Shown here: positions 1-12,460 of the stretch, piece by piece
Numbering within the stretch: position 1 is the stretch's first letter
Layout of the letters: every line of letters starts with the position of its first letter
Notes under the pieces: model-generated
What the model saw: only the letters and a program-made list of their open reading frames with translations
What the model was told of the DNA's origin: nothing
Database searches by the model: none
Made by a program: the position numbers and the translations under genes
Source: Gongronella butleri
Taxonomy: Eukaryota > Mucoromycota > Mucoromycetes > Mucorales > Cunninghamellaceae
NCBI GenBank assembly: GCA_025201375.1
Contig: JAIWZP010000041.1
Location: 124,001 to 188,000 of the forward strand
Length of the DNA: 64,000 nucleotides
Direction of reading: 5' to 3'

Positions 1-135
1 GGCAATATCTTGACGTGATCGGCGGTTAAAGTGAATATCCGCGCCTTGCAGCAGTTGAAGGCACTGTTCATAGAGACGACCCTTCTTGGGCACGGCGAAA
101 AGCAAACGGTTATCGAGATCTTTGACAAAGTCCAT
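1..135 (-). CDS. HIS1: ATP phosphoribosyltransferase, N-terminal part (cut by window edge)
   Basis: The first 45 codons of the enzyme that joins ATP and PRPP in the first step of histidine biosynthesis; it acts in the cytosol. The reading frame opens at the ATG on the minus strand at 135 and runs without a stop off the left edge. The start MDFVKDLDNRLLFAVPKKGR, followed by a GADIHFNRRSRQDIA segment, lines up with the start of yeast-type HIS1, including the PKKGRL motif of the short-form family. The rest of the protein lies outside the window, so nothing can be said about introns or completeness. It follows the carrier gene in tandem, about 270 bp downstream. Identification rests on recalled family sequence, but the match is dense and the start position agrees. 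Confidence 0.88.
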   Translation of the reverse strand, partial: MDFVKDLDNRLLFAVPKKGRLYEQCLQLLQGADIHFNRRSRQDIA

Positions 136-406
136 TGTGTAAAGGTTAAAAAAGAAAAAGAAAAAGGGAAAAAAAAAAAGCCCAAATCTTCCCAAACAAA
201 AAAAGAACAAAGCTGTCATTTTAAATTGAAAGCCCGCATGGGTGCATTGTTGTTGCCAATGGCTGAAACGAACGTGCGCTCTTCTATAGTTCCCAAAAAG
301 CTGGAAGTCCCCCCCCTGAATGATTTTTTGCTTGTTAAAAATGGTATCGCTACTTTTTTTTAGGATCAATTCCATTGAAAATATCTACAAAGAAATACAA
401 ATAAAT

Positions 407-1706
407 CTATTGATGGCTGGGGGTGCCTCCAAGGACACGCATCGTCGTTTCAAACATGAAAACAGCGGCGGCATTGGTTGGAAAGGCTCTCAAAAAGGAA
501 GGCACGAAACCTACAATCAGAATAGACGGTGATGAATCATCGCTGGTCATGACCCAATCATGGACAGCCATTGGGCTCGTCTTTTTTTTTTCGTTTTTAC
601 CTCGATAAAAGCCTTTTAGACCTGCCGTCTGATAAATATAGGTCATGACCGCTGTAGGTTTGGGGAATCGTCGTGGCACCACGTCAGGTTGCGACATGTA
701 CGTGTTCTTGATCATGTCTATTGAAAAAAAAAAAAGAGGAATTGAGCCTCTGCATGTTGCCTTTTTTTTTTTCGTGATTTCCCTTTTTTTTTTATTGTAC
801 CTGACGGGAAGGCACCGAGCCAAAAGGTGGTTGCACTGAGCCCACCAGCAAGGAAGGTCACCGATCCATCCGAGAGGTTGTACGTGCGCAATTGGCGCAC
901 AAACACCTACGATAAAGAAACAAAAAAGAAACAAAAAGAAGAAAAATGAGATTTGTCGAGTTTTTTTTTGAAAGCACTTACATCGTACGAAGCCCAAAAG
1001 ACAAAGAACCAGCTGCGGAAAGCCATTGTTGGTAAGAGGCCCTGCCACAGGCCAAAGATGCCATTGTTATGAACGACCTTGCGGATGCAATCAATTGGGC
1101 CCGAGTAGACGCGCGTGGCGGCGTCATACTGCACCTGGAGGCGCGCCTTGATATGCTCGACGGGTGTGGCGATAAACGACACGGTCCAGCCGCCTGCAAG
1201 GCCGGCAATGCCATGCTGGAAGGGCGTCAATGGCCTGTCGCCGTTTTGGCGCTGTTGTATGAGGCGCACATTGTGCAATGTGCCGAGCATAATGCTGTCC
1301 ATGAACATCCAGCCGATCAATGGCGGCGTCGCGCCTTTGTACAGTGCACGGACACCTTCTTGACGCACAGTCTTGAGCAAACAGTCCAATGGCCCCTTGA
1401 ATCGGCCGTCGGCCGCCGTCGTCGTCTGCATACGCACCTTGATCGTATCTAAAGGCAAATTAGCATCTCCTGGCCGTCTTTGTTGCGTTTTTTTGTCGTC
1501 TATTTCCGCTTACCAAAGGGATGTCCAACGGCCAACTTTGTCACGCCCGACGCCATACCGGCAGCAAAGCCTCGTAGGCGGTTAAATAGGGAATAGTCGC
1601 CGCCTTCTGTCTTTGCTGTCACTGTGGATAAAGCAGCGTGTGAGCCTCCTTTTGTGCTCCAGTTTGCGCGCAAGGCCAAGCGTGTTTTTTTTTTACCTTG
1701 CGCCAT
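407..1706 (-). CDS. Mitochondrial carrier family (SLC25) protein, acylcarnitine/amino-acid carrier type
   Basis: A 303-residue inner-membrane solute carrier from six exons: 1697-1706, 1514-1621, 982-1448, 801-906, 601-717 and 407-510. The first exon is only 10 nt (ATGGCGCAAG). Three tandem carrier repeats are visible through their signature motifs: PFDTIKVRMQ in repeat 1 (formed across the second intron), PVEHIKARLQ in repeat 2 and PSDMIKNTYM in repeat 3 (formed across the fourth intron). Length and layout are normal for SLC25. The GHPFDTIKVRMQ start and the third motif recall the carnitine/acylcarnitine, ornithine and YMC-type branch, but the substrate cannot be fixed from sequence alone. 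The first intron opens with GT followed by a long A run, a habit seen in many genes here. Family assignment is firm; substrate is open. Confidence 0.9.
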
Positions 1707-2207
1707 AGGTCGAAAAAGTCAGAAAAAAAGAAAAAGCGGGGAAAAGAAGCGTTTTTTGTGCTCCCAATTGTCGGCGCGGTGCTTTTATATGTCGACGTTG
1801 GGGGCAGCCAATCAGCGCCCGTTAAAAAAAATGACGAAGCGAGAATTGAAAGAGGTCATGCGACGCTCCAAGCAACCCTTTTTTTTTTTTTCTTTCTCGC
1901 TTTGCTTTTTGCCGTTGACAATGGCCGCTGGGGCCCAATTGCTCACCTGAACGCGCCGGCTGGAAGGATCAAAGAAACAAAAATGGGGTCGTACAGGGGC
2001 TGTCCAAAAAAGGCAATCAAGGTTGGGCCACATCGATTGGGCAGCCGCCTTTTTTGCTTTTTGTCTCTTTTTTTTTTCCTCTTTCTTTTTCCCACCTCTT
2101 CTGACCCTGTTTCTTTTTTGTCTTGTGTTTTCGTGCCCCCTTCCTCGTCTCCCCTCTCTCTCTCTCTCGTACCATTCCCACCAAAGCACCCTCGCTTCAG
2201 CTCAACC
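1707..2207. other. Divergent promoter region, no gene seen
   Basis: Lies between the starts of the carrier gene (leftward) and the ERT1-like gene (rightward). It holds A-rich runs on the left and a long pyrimidine-rich tract (about 2050-2190) directly before the ERT1-like start, typical of fungal core promoters. No coding exon is supported. Confidence 0.5.
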
Positions 2208-4277
2208 ATGTCCCAAGGTGTAGCCACAACAGCAGGCGCCTTATCCGATATTAACTTTGGCTCGCTTTTTGCCTTTGACTCGACCATCGACAACAAGCGA
2301 AAGAAGCCCTCAATCGAGTCTATTTGCAACCACTGCCAAAAGGTGCGTTTTTTTGTATTACTTTCGCATGTTTGGATCTTGCACACTCACCTGTTTCTTT
2401 CATTTTTCGCTTTTCTTTCTTTTTTTTTTTTTTGCTAGGCTCAGCTTGGTTGTGACGGAGGTATGGGTTGTTGAGTGGATTAATTGTGGTGCCTGTTTTT
2501 TTTTTTTTTTTTTTTGTGCTGGGCTTCATTTCATGACTCACCTTTTTTTTAAAAAAAAAAAACCATAGCACGGCCGTGTCAACAATGCATCAAGCGCGAT
2601 TTGGCGACAACGTGCACGGATGGCGAGCTTAGGAAAGAAAACAAGGAAGGCTATGATCAATGTAAGTGAAAAAAAAAAGTTGTTGTCCATGGGATTTGCT
2701 TGGCTCCCTATACCCCCTTTTTCCATCTTTGAGCGGCTAACAAACAAAAACCCAAACTTTATTATATAGATGCGCCCCAAACGCCATATCCACAGGACAG
2801 CACCATGAGTAAGGGTTTGAAAAGAAAGAGAGAGACAATGAAAAGACAGGGGGAAAACCAATTGAGTGGTCAATGGCTCATTTCTTTCATTTTCTTTTTT
2901 TTAAAATTTTTTTCAGATCCCAGCTTCTTGGACTCGTCTCAATTGCTGAATTTCTCGCTTGCGGATCTCGGGTTTGGGTCAGAGACGACGGGGCTGGAGT
3001 ATGGGATCATTGGGAACATGTTACAGACGCCTTTGGACCTGATGACGCCCAAACCGACGACGAGCGCGCCTGCGGCTGCTTCGACGAGCACCACGACGCC
3101 GCCATTGTCGACCCCTGCACTGACCTCGATCCCACAGACGCCCACGACATCGTCATTGTCGCCGTCCATGAACAATCCGCTAGACATTTATGCCTCTCCC
3201 CCCACGCAGGCCGCCAACGGGGTGCCCACGTCCAATGGCATGTATCAATACAATATGTACGCGCAGCCAATGCCTCTACTGCAGCAACAGCAGCAACAGC
3301 AGCAAGTGCATCAGCAACAACAGCAGCAACAACAGCAAGCACAACAACAGCAGCACGCACAACAGAAAATCCACCCAAAACGCGACACGCCCAACAATAC
3401 CAATGCCCTCCTCCACAGCCGACGGAAACCCAGTGCCATCAATACCCCTGAGCAAGTCTACAATAGCGTGCGAAAGCCATTCAATTATGCAGAGGGGTTC
3501 CATTATTTGATCCAATACGTCAAGCAAAAGTAAGCATTCCCTCTTTTTTTTTTTTTGTCCCTCCCCCCCCTATTCTCTCATCGCCAAATCTGGAACGACG
3601 AGCGTGCACACACGTGACGTGACGCAGAGTCCACCCAAATTGACCTCTCCTTATTTTTTTTTTAATTTAGGATGAGCCGTGAAGACTTGATGCGCATCAG
3701 CCGCGCACTAGCGCTGATTCGCCCCTCCTTTTTGGCATTGATTATGAATTTGACCGAGGAGGACCTCATTTTCATGGAGAAATGCTTCCAGCGCACGCTG
3801 CTCGAGTACGAGAAACTGATCAATTTCTCAGGCACGCCCACCGTGGTCTGGCGACGCACAGGTGAGGTGTGCTTGGCCGGCAAGGAGTTCTCATTGTTGA
3901 CCCAATGGACAAAAGATGCGCTGCTAGGCAAAAAGACCTACATTTACGAGGTAAATCCCAGCACGCGTCACGTGGGGTCCATGCCATCTCACCTTTTTTT
4001 TTTATAGCTGATGGACAATCAATCGGCTGTGGAATATTGGGAACAATTCTCCATGCACGCTTTTGACAACACAGACAAGGCTTGTATCCACTCTTGCATC
4101 CTGCGCACACCACAGCAGCGCCCTGTTCCTTGCACATTCTGTTTCACCATCAAACGCGACATTTTTGACTTGCCAAGTGTCATTGTCGGCAACGTAAGGA
4201 CGCCAATGACTCTTGCAGCGAACGCGTCTCATCTCGTTTTTCTTTTCTTTCTCTAGTTTTTACCCATCCTTAGCTAG
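2208..4277 (+). CDS. ERT1: Zn(II)2Cys6 regulator of gluconeogenesis, ERT1/AcuK/RDS2 family
   Basis: A 462-residue nuclear transcription factor of the family that controls gluconeogenic and non-fermentable carbon genes. Eight exons: 2208-2342, 2439-2460 (22 nt), 2569-2661, 2770-2808, 2917-3529, 3671-3950, 4008-4193 and 4257-4277 (21 nt). The binuclear zinc cluster (residues about 40-70, C-N-H-C through LATTC) is spread over the first three exons and has all six cysteines. The middle is Ser/Thr/Pro-rich and carries a glutamine tract. The C-terminal half (from about [12 protein letters not shown]) is the PAS-like ERT1 domain, ending in a SVIVGNFLPIL motif that matches the family's terminal block. 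The diverging zinc-cluster families are usually recognised by this C-terminal part, so the ERT1/AcuK call is good; paralogue (ERT1 versus RDS2) is not resolved. Confidence 0.87.
3282..3366 (+). repeat. CAG/CAA trinucleotide tract encoding polyglutamine
   Basis: A run of mixed CAG and CAA codons in the ERT1-like gene, encoding Gln interrupted by VH, A and HA. The mixture of CAG and CAA suggests a tolerated, selected polyQ region and not a recently expanded pure repeat. Probably length-variable between strains. Confidence 0.9.
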
Positions 4278-4665
4278 CTGTCCCCGCCCCCCCCCTTTTT
4301 TTTTTTTGTTTTTCAATCCCTCTTCGTGTCGATCCCACCTTGTTTTACCTCATACCTGTCTACGTCAGTGTTTCTTGTACTCAATGTATACTCTTTTTTA
4401 TTTCCCTCCCTTTGTCCCACACCTTTTTCTCGCTCCATCTCTCTCTGATCTCCCTCATATTTTTTACTCAAATGCATTTTGGTCTTTTTTCTACAGTATC
4501 CTTTTTTTTTTCTTCGTCAATGGCGATCCCTTTGTGTGCGGGCTGTGTATTCCGTGGCTTTAAAGTCCGCCGCGTCATTATGAGGCGCGTCGCGTCGCGT
4601 TGTGTTGTGTCACATTGCTCTTTTGCATCTTTTTTTAATTTTGATTATTAAAAAAGACAATTCTA
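4278..4665. other. Convergent 3' flanks, no gene seen
   Basis: Shared 3' region of the ERT1-like gene and the barrel-protein gene. It is T-rich with runs of C and T and shows no exon. One TACAGTA heptamer (4492-4498), otherwise typical of the repeat islands, occurs here. Confidence 0.5.
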
Positions 4666-5850
4666 TCATTTACAATTCTTGTCAGAGACCACACACCAGG
4701 TGATGGGGATGATGCCTTTGGATGAGTCGGCCAGCTTGTTGAATACAGAGGGGGTCATGTCCAGGGAATCTTGAAAAAAAAAAAACACGCGTTAAACGAC
4801 TTTTTTCTTTTTCTTTGTTTCCAATGACTTACTAGATTTACATGTAGGGCACGCATCTTGAATGACGGCGGTCGTGGACTTGTTACCATAGCGGATGAGG
4901 ACCGTTTTGCCGCACCAATTGCTGTTTTTATCAGTGGGGCCGAATTTGTCGGCGCTCAGAGCGACAATGTTGCTGGACCCGTCCTCCTTTTTGCCACCAC
5001 ACGCGCCGCGATCGCCGCCTTCCGTCTCGGGATTGAAAAACGTGCCGTGGCCCTCGAATGACTTGCTGTCATCGCCATCACTGCCATTGTCGCTATCCTC
5101 GCCGTCCCCGTGGTCTCCGTGGTCTCCGTGTGGCTTGCCCTTCTTCTTGTCTTTGCCACGGTCATCGTCACCATCCTTTCCCTTCTTCTTGGGCGCGTCA
5201 CCATGCTGATCGTCATCGTCATCATCTCCATGTTTACCCTTTTTAGCGTCTTTTCGAGTGTCATCCTTGCTTTTGGTGCCATTGGCGGGCTTTTTCTTGC
5301 CGCTGTTGCCATTGACCTTTGGTTTGTTCTCGTTGCCATCGGATTTGAAGGGTTTGTCGCTGCTGGGTTTGGGCATCGCCGGCTTTTTCTTTTTGTCGTC
5401 GTCATTGTCGTCGTCAACATGATGTGAATTGCTCTGTTTGCCCTTGGTCTTGGTCTTGGACTTGCTGCCGCTGTTGTTGTTGCTGCTGCTGCCTTTGCCT
5501 TTGGATGCCATCATATTGCTGGTTGGTATCGTCCTGGCGGTCGTGGCCGCGGGATTTGGCGCATGGCCGCTATTTCCGAGGCCATTGGCCGGCCTGTTGG
5601 AGACGGGGCGGGCCATACGGCTCTTGGCGGCAGCAGCGTCGCCCGTGACAGCTCTATGTGGTGTGCTGGCCGTGTGATGCAGCTGCTGTTTGTGTGACGC
5701 CGGCGTGTAAGGCGATGTGGAAGGCACGTGCGCCCATTGTTGATGATCGCCGTGCATTGGCGCCGCATAAAGCCTTAAATCAATCGGCAATGCCTCCAAC
5801 CCCGCCCAAAACACAAACCCAAGGTGCCACATGGCGTGAATGCGTACCAT
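4666..5850 (-). CDS. Secreted expansin-like (RlpA/barwin-type double-psi beta-barrel) protein with long charged linker
   Basis: A 373-residue protein from two exons (4833-5850 and 4666-4769). The start chosen is MVRIHAMWHL, giving a short hydrophobic leader (HLGFVFWAGLEAL) that looks like a signal peptide; an ATG 5' of it would add a T-run-encoded Phe stretch and is less likely. Residues about 30-240 are low-complexity, rich in Lys, Asp, Asn, Ser and His. The C-terminal 110 residues are a double-psi barrel: GHGTFFNPETEGGDRGACG, then SNIVALSADKFG, VIQDACPTCKS, and, across the intron, SLDMTPSVFNKLAD and the terminal PITW strand. The Asp of QDACP and the Cys pairs fit the expansin/barwin superfamily. 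Such proteins loosen or bind wall polysaccharides without hydrolysis; the actual ligand is unknown. Similar domains occur with long Ser/Thr or charged linkers in fungi. Confidence 0.85.
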
Positions 5851-8635
5851 GATGGTCAAAAAATAAAAAAAAAACAAAAAATAGAAAAAAAAAAGAATTG
5901 AAATCGGCAAAAAACGAAGCGTTCCTCGGCCTCGCCTCCCTTCTCAATGAATCCTTTTTATACAGGCTCTTGGAAAAGGACTAGGGAGACGACGAGGGGG
6001 GAGGGAGCACATCTTTTGATAATGAAGAAACTTTAGATGGATTGCAGCTGTCGTTTGACAAAGGGGAGAACGGCACACGACGCGCAGAGATCGCACCCCA
6101 AGAAGCATAAAATAAGGGGCAATTTGCATGAATCGGGGTGTCAAAGGGCTCGTTTGGCCCATTGATTCGTGACCCTGAACAATTTCAACGAGGGTGTTGA
6201 TGCCATTGGACCGCACAAAGGATTGCCAGGCACGCATGCCGTGGTTTTTTTTTTTTTCTTTTTTTTTTTTCCAGCACATTTGAATTGCGACTCACACATG
6301 TGCTCCATTAATGTACGACTCAATTAATTTATGCCTTATTGAAAAAACAACAACAACAGGATGATCCGTCCAGTGACAACAAGGTAATCCGGAAAGCGAA
6401 TTGAGCGCAATTGAAAAGGAGCAACGGCAGGGGGAATCAAAAAAGGATCTTTTGACCGACCATTGTCGTTTGAATCCCTTCAGGTCCATGGCAGCCATGG
6501 TGCATTGTGGACATCTTGGGGATAAAATGCAATGCAATGCTGCCTGGAGAGCATGTTTTTTTTTAAAAAAAAAAAAAAAAAAGGAGAAAATGGGGCCAGA
6601 AAATGAGCAACAAGCCAAAAAAAAAAAAAAATGGGAGGCTTGCTTGACGACCTGCAGCAGCTTGCGTGCCTGAAGCCTTTTTGCTGACCTCGGCCCGACT
6701 GCAATTAGTAGGCTCTCCTTTTTTTTTTTTGTTTGGCCGGCCATATTGCACTGGCAGGGAGACTAAATGAGACGACAGGCAACTGTTGCTCCGGTCGTCG
6801 TCCCTGGATTGGCTATTCCTGACAATGAAATGCGCATTGCAAAAGGGAAGAAAATCAAAAATGTAATAAAAAAGCTGCAAAATGGCCCCATACTGCAAAA
6901 TTGAGCGCGACGTGATGACGTCTTTTGCGCAACGTCAGACGACAGGCTCTGTGGCGCGCCACGTCGAGGCAAATTGACCCGCCTGTCCAGTCGCGTTTTA
7001 CCAAATTCTCCTGAAAATCACGCACGCTGCTCCTATTCTTGCCATCGACCATCCTGGTGGCCGCGCGGGATGCCATTGTATGCGTCCCATCGCGTCAAAA
7101 CCGCCGCCCACGCGCCCCTAGCCCCGTCGTCCAATCCTCTCACCCCTTGCCAATTTGCGGCAAACGAGGCTTTTTTTTATTTTTGTCTTTTTTTTCTTGG
7201 ATTGAATGTCCTATGTCCCGATTCGACAAAGTTTTTTTTTTTCATGGGAAATCTTCTTTTTCCAAAATATGCGAGAACGCAGAGGGGCTGAATTTCCTTG
7301 TCATCCGTGAGTGTGGCACGCCAAAAAGTGTTGAAACGAAATTTGGGATCACGCGACTTGGCGTTTTCATTTTTCTGCGGCGCACGAAACGTCGCGATGC
7401 AAATTAAATCCATGCGACACGAGCAAAAATAAAAAGACCCAATCCGTGCGTGATCACCAGAGAACGTTGCCATGACGAAAAAAAGAAAAACAAAGAAAAA
7501 GAAATTAAAAAGAGTGATTGGGAACCAATCCCAATGGGCGGCAAAGGGAAAAGGGGTCACAGATGAACATCACAAGCCTACGACTGGATGACGGGTCATG
7601 GTAGCCCCATTGCTCGCCGTGGAGCATCCAGTCACACGCACACGCACCGTACGACGCAGAAATGTCTTGATTCGCAGAATAGGCACGGCCAGAACAAACC
7701 CTGCGTCACCCTTGCTTTGGCATCCTTGTGGAGGCTTTCTAATCTGCCCCTTTGGATACGCCGACGTGCATCTTTGACACGTTTGCGATGGCTTCCACAC
7801 TTTTTAAAGAAAAAAAAAAGTCAAAATAAGGACATTATTGATGCCCCCCATGTTCTTTTGTCATGTTTCTCGAGTATTCTGTCTCTCCTTTTCATTGTTG
7901 TCTCTGCGTGTCCAAGTCGGGGACACAGATGATGGTCAATTTTGGTCGACATGTTGAGTTGACACCTTGCATTTTCCATGTTTGCCCTCCCCCATTCCTC
8001 CCCGCGTCGCCTGTTTTCACGTTTTCCATGGCCCGTTGCTTTCATTGAGGGTTGTCGCTCAGTTCCTCGAAATGAAATTGGCTAGCTGACAAAAGGTAAA
8101 TGAAAGGATTTGCTTAATTTTCGATGATTTCAAGAAATTGGTCAAGTCAATGTCTTGAACATGCGACCATTCTTTGACTTTTCCACGTTTGTTCGTGACG
8201 TGCGCAATGCCAACACGTGCCCGCGATGCCGCTTGGCTGAAACATTCGGCGCGTTAAATAGAAAAAGAAGCAAAATCTCACTAAACTCGTCCCATTGAAG
8301 TTTGAGACAGCTTTGAAAAGCGCGACGGTCGTTCAATTGTTGTTGCAGGTTTCCTACTTTCAAATTTATTTCATTACAAATGAGGCAATTCCAGCTTGAC
8401 GCCAGGAATAGAAAGGCATGTCATCCAGCACGCAATATGAAAAAAGGTGGGCAACAGTGAATGTTTAGTGATTTGTTCAAGAGAGGCAGTTGCGAGGGTT
8501 GGGGGGTAGAATACACGTTAAAACGGAAGAGAGAAAAAAAAGGGGCGGTGAGAGGGACAGAGAGACGAAATGAGGCGAGAGGCGCGCAATTTCAATGCAA
8601 TTGAGCGCGTCTCATGGCGACATTATACATATAGC
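5851..8635. other. Long intergenic stretch, no supported gene
   Basis: 2.8 kb between two leftward genes. Reading frames here are short, lack consistent splice partners and are dominated by poly-A/poly-T runs (for example at 6245-6270, 6556-6582 and 6618-6632). The left part must hold the promoter of the barrel-protein gene. No tRNA or repeated element was recognised. Confidence 0.5.
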
Positions 8636-9555
8636 TTAGGCAGGGACGGCGCCGGAGCCAGGGGTTTCGACGGCACCGGTGGGAGCGGCGGTGGGGGTGG
8701 GCTTCTTCTTGCCGTGGTGCTTCTTGGGTTCGTTGTGGCACTTGACGGTGCTACCGGCGCCATTCTTGTTGGGGACGACGACGCACACGGACGAAGACTC
8801 GTGGTGCTTACCGGTGTTCGAAGGCGTAGGCTTGTGCTTGTGAGTGGGCTTGACGGCGCCGCTGGGCTTGTGGCTGCCACTGGCAGTGCTGTTGGAAGCC
8901 TTGTCGGTGATCGTGATGTAGCCTAATTGCATCAAAAAAAAAAAAAAGAAAAGATGGATGAGAATGGTGCATTTTCCTTTTGCACCTCAATTGGGCCATT
9001 TTTTTAAAAAAAAAAATCATACCGGCAAAAGCAATGTCATTGGCATTGGAGCCGATTTCGACAACGTATTTCTTCTTGGTATTGAAGTTCTTGGGGATGC
9101 GCCACTTGTACGATCCCTTGGTCGCGTTGACGTTGCTGGCAATCACACGGTCAATGACGAGCGATTGAGCGGGGCCCGACGCAATGGCAATGGACAATTT
9201 GCCAGGCTCGCTGTCCGCGAAACTCTTGGAAACACCGGACTTGTGCACCGAGGGTTCTTGCCTAGTGTGGCAAAAAGGAAAAAAAAAGGGGGGGTTGGCA
9301 AAAAGTTACGCGTCAGAAACCGTGAATAGATCATTTGGCGAGCCAAAAAAAAAAAAAAAAGCGATGCAATGGCAACGGATGGGGCGGTGCATTTCGTCGT
9401 CGCACGGGTCGGCAAAGGAGGGATTCTTACCACTTGAATTCCACAACCTCACCCACTTGCCAGGTATCCTTGGCTTTGGGGCTGGTGATGGTGACGGCGG
9501 CGGCGGCGAGCTGGGCAATCGTCAAAGATAATAAAGCAATGGCTTTCAAAACCAT
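8636..9555 (-). CDS. Kre9/Knh1-type secreted cell-wall protein
   Basis: A 216-residue secreted protein from three exons (9431-9555, 9023-9261, 8636-8922). It begins with a clear signal peptide (MVLKAIALLSLTIAQLAAA) followed at once by the Ig-like Kre9/Knh1 N-terminal domain: VTITSPKAKDTWQVGEVVEF, then KLSIAIASG, GSYKWRIPKNF and KYVVEIG, ending in AGYITI. Proteins with this domain take part in beta-1,6-glucan assembly or sit in the wall. The tail (residues about 120-216) is rich in His, Lys, Pro, Ser and Thr and ends in GSGAVPA without a hydrophobic stretch, so no GPI anchor is evident. Both introns have strong donors (GTAAGA, GTATGA). The exact role is inferred from the domain only. Confidence 0.83.
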
Positions 9556-12460
9556 GATTTTTCTAGATGTAAAAAGGGAAAGGAACGGAAAGAGGGTCGT
9601 ACGGGGACGAAGAAGAAAAAGAAAAAAAGAGAGTGAAGAAGGAGGGAATAAAGAAAAGCGAAAAAAAGAGCCAAGATGGGTCGTTCTCGATAAAAAAAAT
9701 TAAAAAAGAGTGAGAGCTACACACTAATATATTCTGTGCAACCTTGGAGCTTTAAGCTGCCGCTCTTTTTTTGTCCTTGTTGCCCCTGGCAGCTCTCTTG
9801 TGTCGCGCTTTTGGACGCACCTTGCTTGCTTTATATGGTAAAGGACCAAGTGCTTCTTTTTTGCAGTGCGACATCACTTTTATACACGATGCAATATTGC
9901 AAAAATCAAAAGATGGATCCACACCCCTCGATTTTTTTTCATCATCCCTTGATGCATGGTTCGCAATTGGCTTGCAACAATGACTTGATATTTCACCCCG
10001 CCCGCTGTTGTCGGCCTCCCTATGGCGCACCTTAATGAAGGTTTGCCGCGGTGAGACAAGCTCTTGCTGCTTTTGGCCGCAATTCGTCCTCCGCACACAG
10101 GTTTTTTTTTTTTTTGGGAGTGCTCATCTCATGAGGGATCATCGCGCGGCCACACCCACACGCGCTGGTTTTAATGTTTTAATCATGCCTGTCGTCCACA
10201 TTTTTTTTTCTCCACGCCCAATTGCGCATGATCTTGCCGCGCGGTGCTGCATGGTTCCCAATGGCCGGATGATCTCATATCTCCCCCTCTTTTTTTGCTT
10301 AATAGCTCAGGGAGGAAATACCCCTTTTTTTTATTGAGTGGCCGCGTTGCCACCTTCAATCCCATTGTTTGGCCCACTTGAAAAAAAAGCATTTTTTGCT
10401 TATTTTTGGTTAGTCGCCGTGAGGGCAAGTGGATGAGCGCGAGAATAGAGCACGCCATGCCAAATCAAATAAAAAAAAAGAAAGATTTGCGCGAACGGAG
10501 CGACCACAATGTGCTTTTGGGACAGCGACACATCCATTCACGAGCGGTGCTGCCAAATCAAGGAGCCAGCCAAATTAAAGCGTAAATCGAGAAACTTTAA
10601 GCAAATTGAATGATGGCGAGTCCCTGGAACGTCGCATCTCGCCAATTTTTTTTGTTAAATCTCGTCAAAATGGCCACCTCTGTTCCCTTTTTTATTGTTT
10701 TTGTGTCATTGTGTAGGTCGGAAATGTGTCATTGAGGGAGTGACAAGGTCGGCTTGGTGATAAAAGAGATCGCAAAAAGGACGATTTCCAGGAACAAGCG
10801 CGTGTTTCATTGCAATCTCAGGCTGCAATATGATCTGGCGCTCGTTGAACACAGCGTGTCACATCGGCGTGCGACGAGGGCGCAGGTGCTGGCAACTCTA
10901 TACGCAGAAATGACACAAAGAGGACACAAATCAGGCTCATCGAGCAAAATAAAAAGCTCTTTCTTATCAAAACAGGGGGAGCGTGCTTATTTTTTGTCTT
11001 TCATTTGGTGCCTTTAGACCCTTTTTTTTTCCCACCTCCAATGCTGGTCCTGGCTTTTTTTCTTTTCCTGCACGCTGTGTACAACATGACCAGTATGACA
11101 TTTGATGCAAAAGGACGAAAAGGGGGAGTGAAGATGGTGAAAACGCGTGATTGACGTGACCCCCGCGCCTTGGCGATTTGGCCATGGGGCAAAACAAGAG
11201 GTCAGACAGCTGGGCCCTGCTGACGCGTACATGGTTATGCATTAAAGCCCAATGGCTGATTTTATTGCGCGGACCCTCTAAAATGGGATCCAATGCTGGG
11301 CGCAAAGCTTGGGTGAACCCCGGGACGCGCACGATTTGTATGAGCACGTGCTGCAATTGATTGATGGACAAGTTCCAAAGCCCGCACATCAAGGCACGTT
11401 GCTCATTTTCCTCCTTTTTTTTTTTTTAAGAAAAAAAAGACGCACGGGCGCCCGCCGCGCCTTCTCGTGACCCATTGTCATTGGCAAATGAGTGCCACGG
11501 TGCATCTCGCTTTCGACTCCCGTGCAGAGGCATCCATAAAGTCAGTGCTTCTCACGTAGCGCGTCCGAGCCCAAAAAAAAAAAAAAAAAGACGTAAAAAG
11601 GCTATCGTATCTATCCTTTTAGCGACTCCTCAGCAGATTGCCATATTTGGAGCATCACCGCCCATCGTCATTTCAACCTCTCGATGAATTTGGCACGTGA
11701 CGCTCGGCAGGTGCGCTGGAATTCTTGCGTAAAGCGCGTTTAAAAGTCGGAAATCGGTCGCTTGTCTTCTTCAGCTGCTTTCTTTCGTGATTTTGACGTG
11801 ATCACTTTTGTCTTTTTCGCCACTCACTTGCTCAGCACCAATGCCGCGCCATATGTAAACAATGAAGCACGTCGTAAATTGACGCGTCTTGCCTTTCGTA
11901 GCAAGCGTGACAAAGTGACAAGCCAATCAAGGGCACGATCTGCGCACGCGACAAACCACGACCAGACTCAAGAGCAACTTGGCGGGGCTAATTCATTGCC
12001 TTGACAATTAACACTCTTGTCCATCGCCATGGACGACTTTTTTTTTTTGTTTGGCCAATTGGCCAATTGACCAATTTGTGAGGGCGGTCCATGTTGATTG
12101 TCTTTCAAAAGTGTTACACGGGACGCTGAGTCGGCGTGCGCAGGCATCAGCCGCCAAAAATATATTAGTTACTCAATGGGAGATGGCAAAAAAATAGGTG
12201 ATTCCACTGAAAAGAGGATTGGTGCATCCACTTGGTGTGTGAGCCCCCCCCCGCACCTCTTGTTTGTGGGTAATGATCTCATTGAGACGCAAACATGCGC
12301 AAACCTGCCATTGGCCATGCGAGCCCAACATTTCCCACACACAAAAAAGGTGAGGCAACGCGCAACCCTTTTCCCAAAAGCAGGCTGGCCAAGTACAATA
12401 GAAGTGGATGACACACGAAAAGTGAACAAGTCGTGGTTTTATTATGGCGTTGATGGATAA
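9556..12460. other. Long intergenic stretch, no supported gene
   Basis: 2.9 kb between two leftward genes. The right end is the 3' flank of the LAMMER kinase gene and the left end the promoter of the Kre9-like gene. Several TATA-like and CCAAT motifs are present, including a compact CCAAT cluster at 12054-12074. Reading frames over 70 codons lack a credible ATG and splice partners. No repeat shared with the rest of the window was noticed. Confidence 0.45.

Noticed and set aside
11762..12004. Plus-strand frame with partly protein-like text
   Set aside because: It begins at a non-ATG codon, has no splice partners and no recognisable motif.
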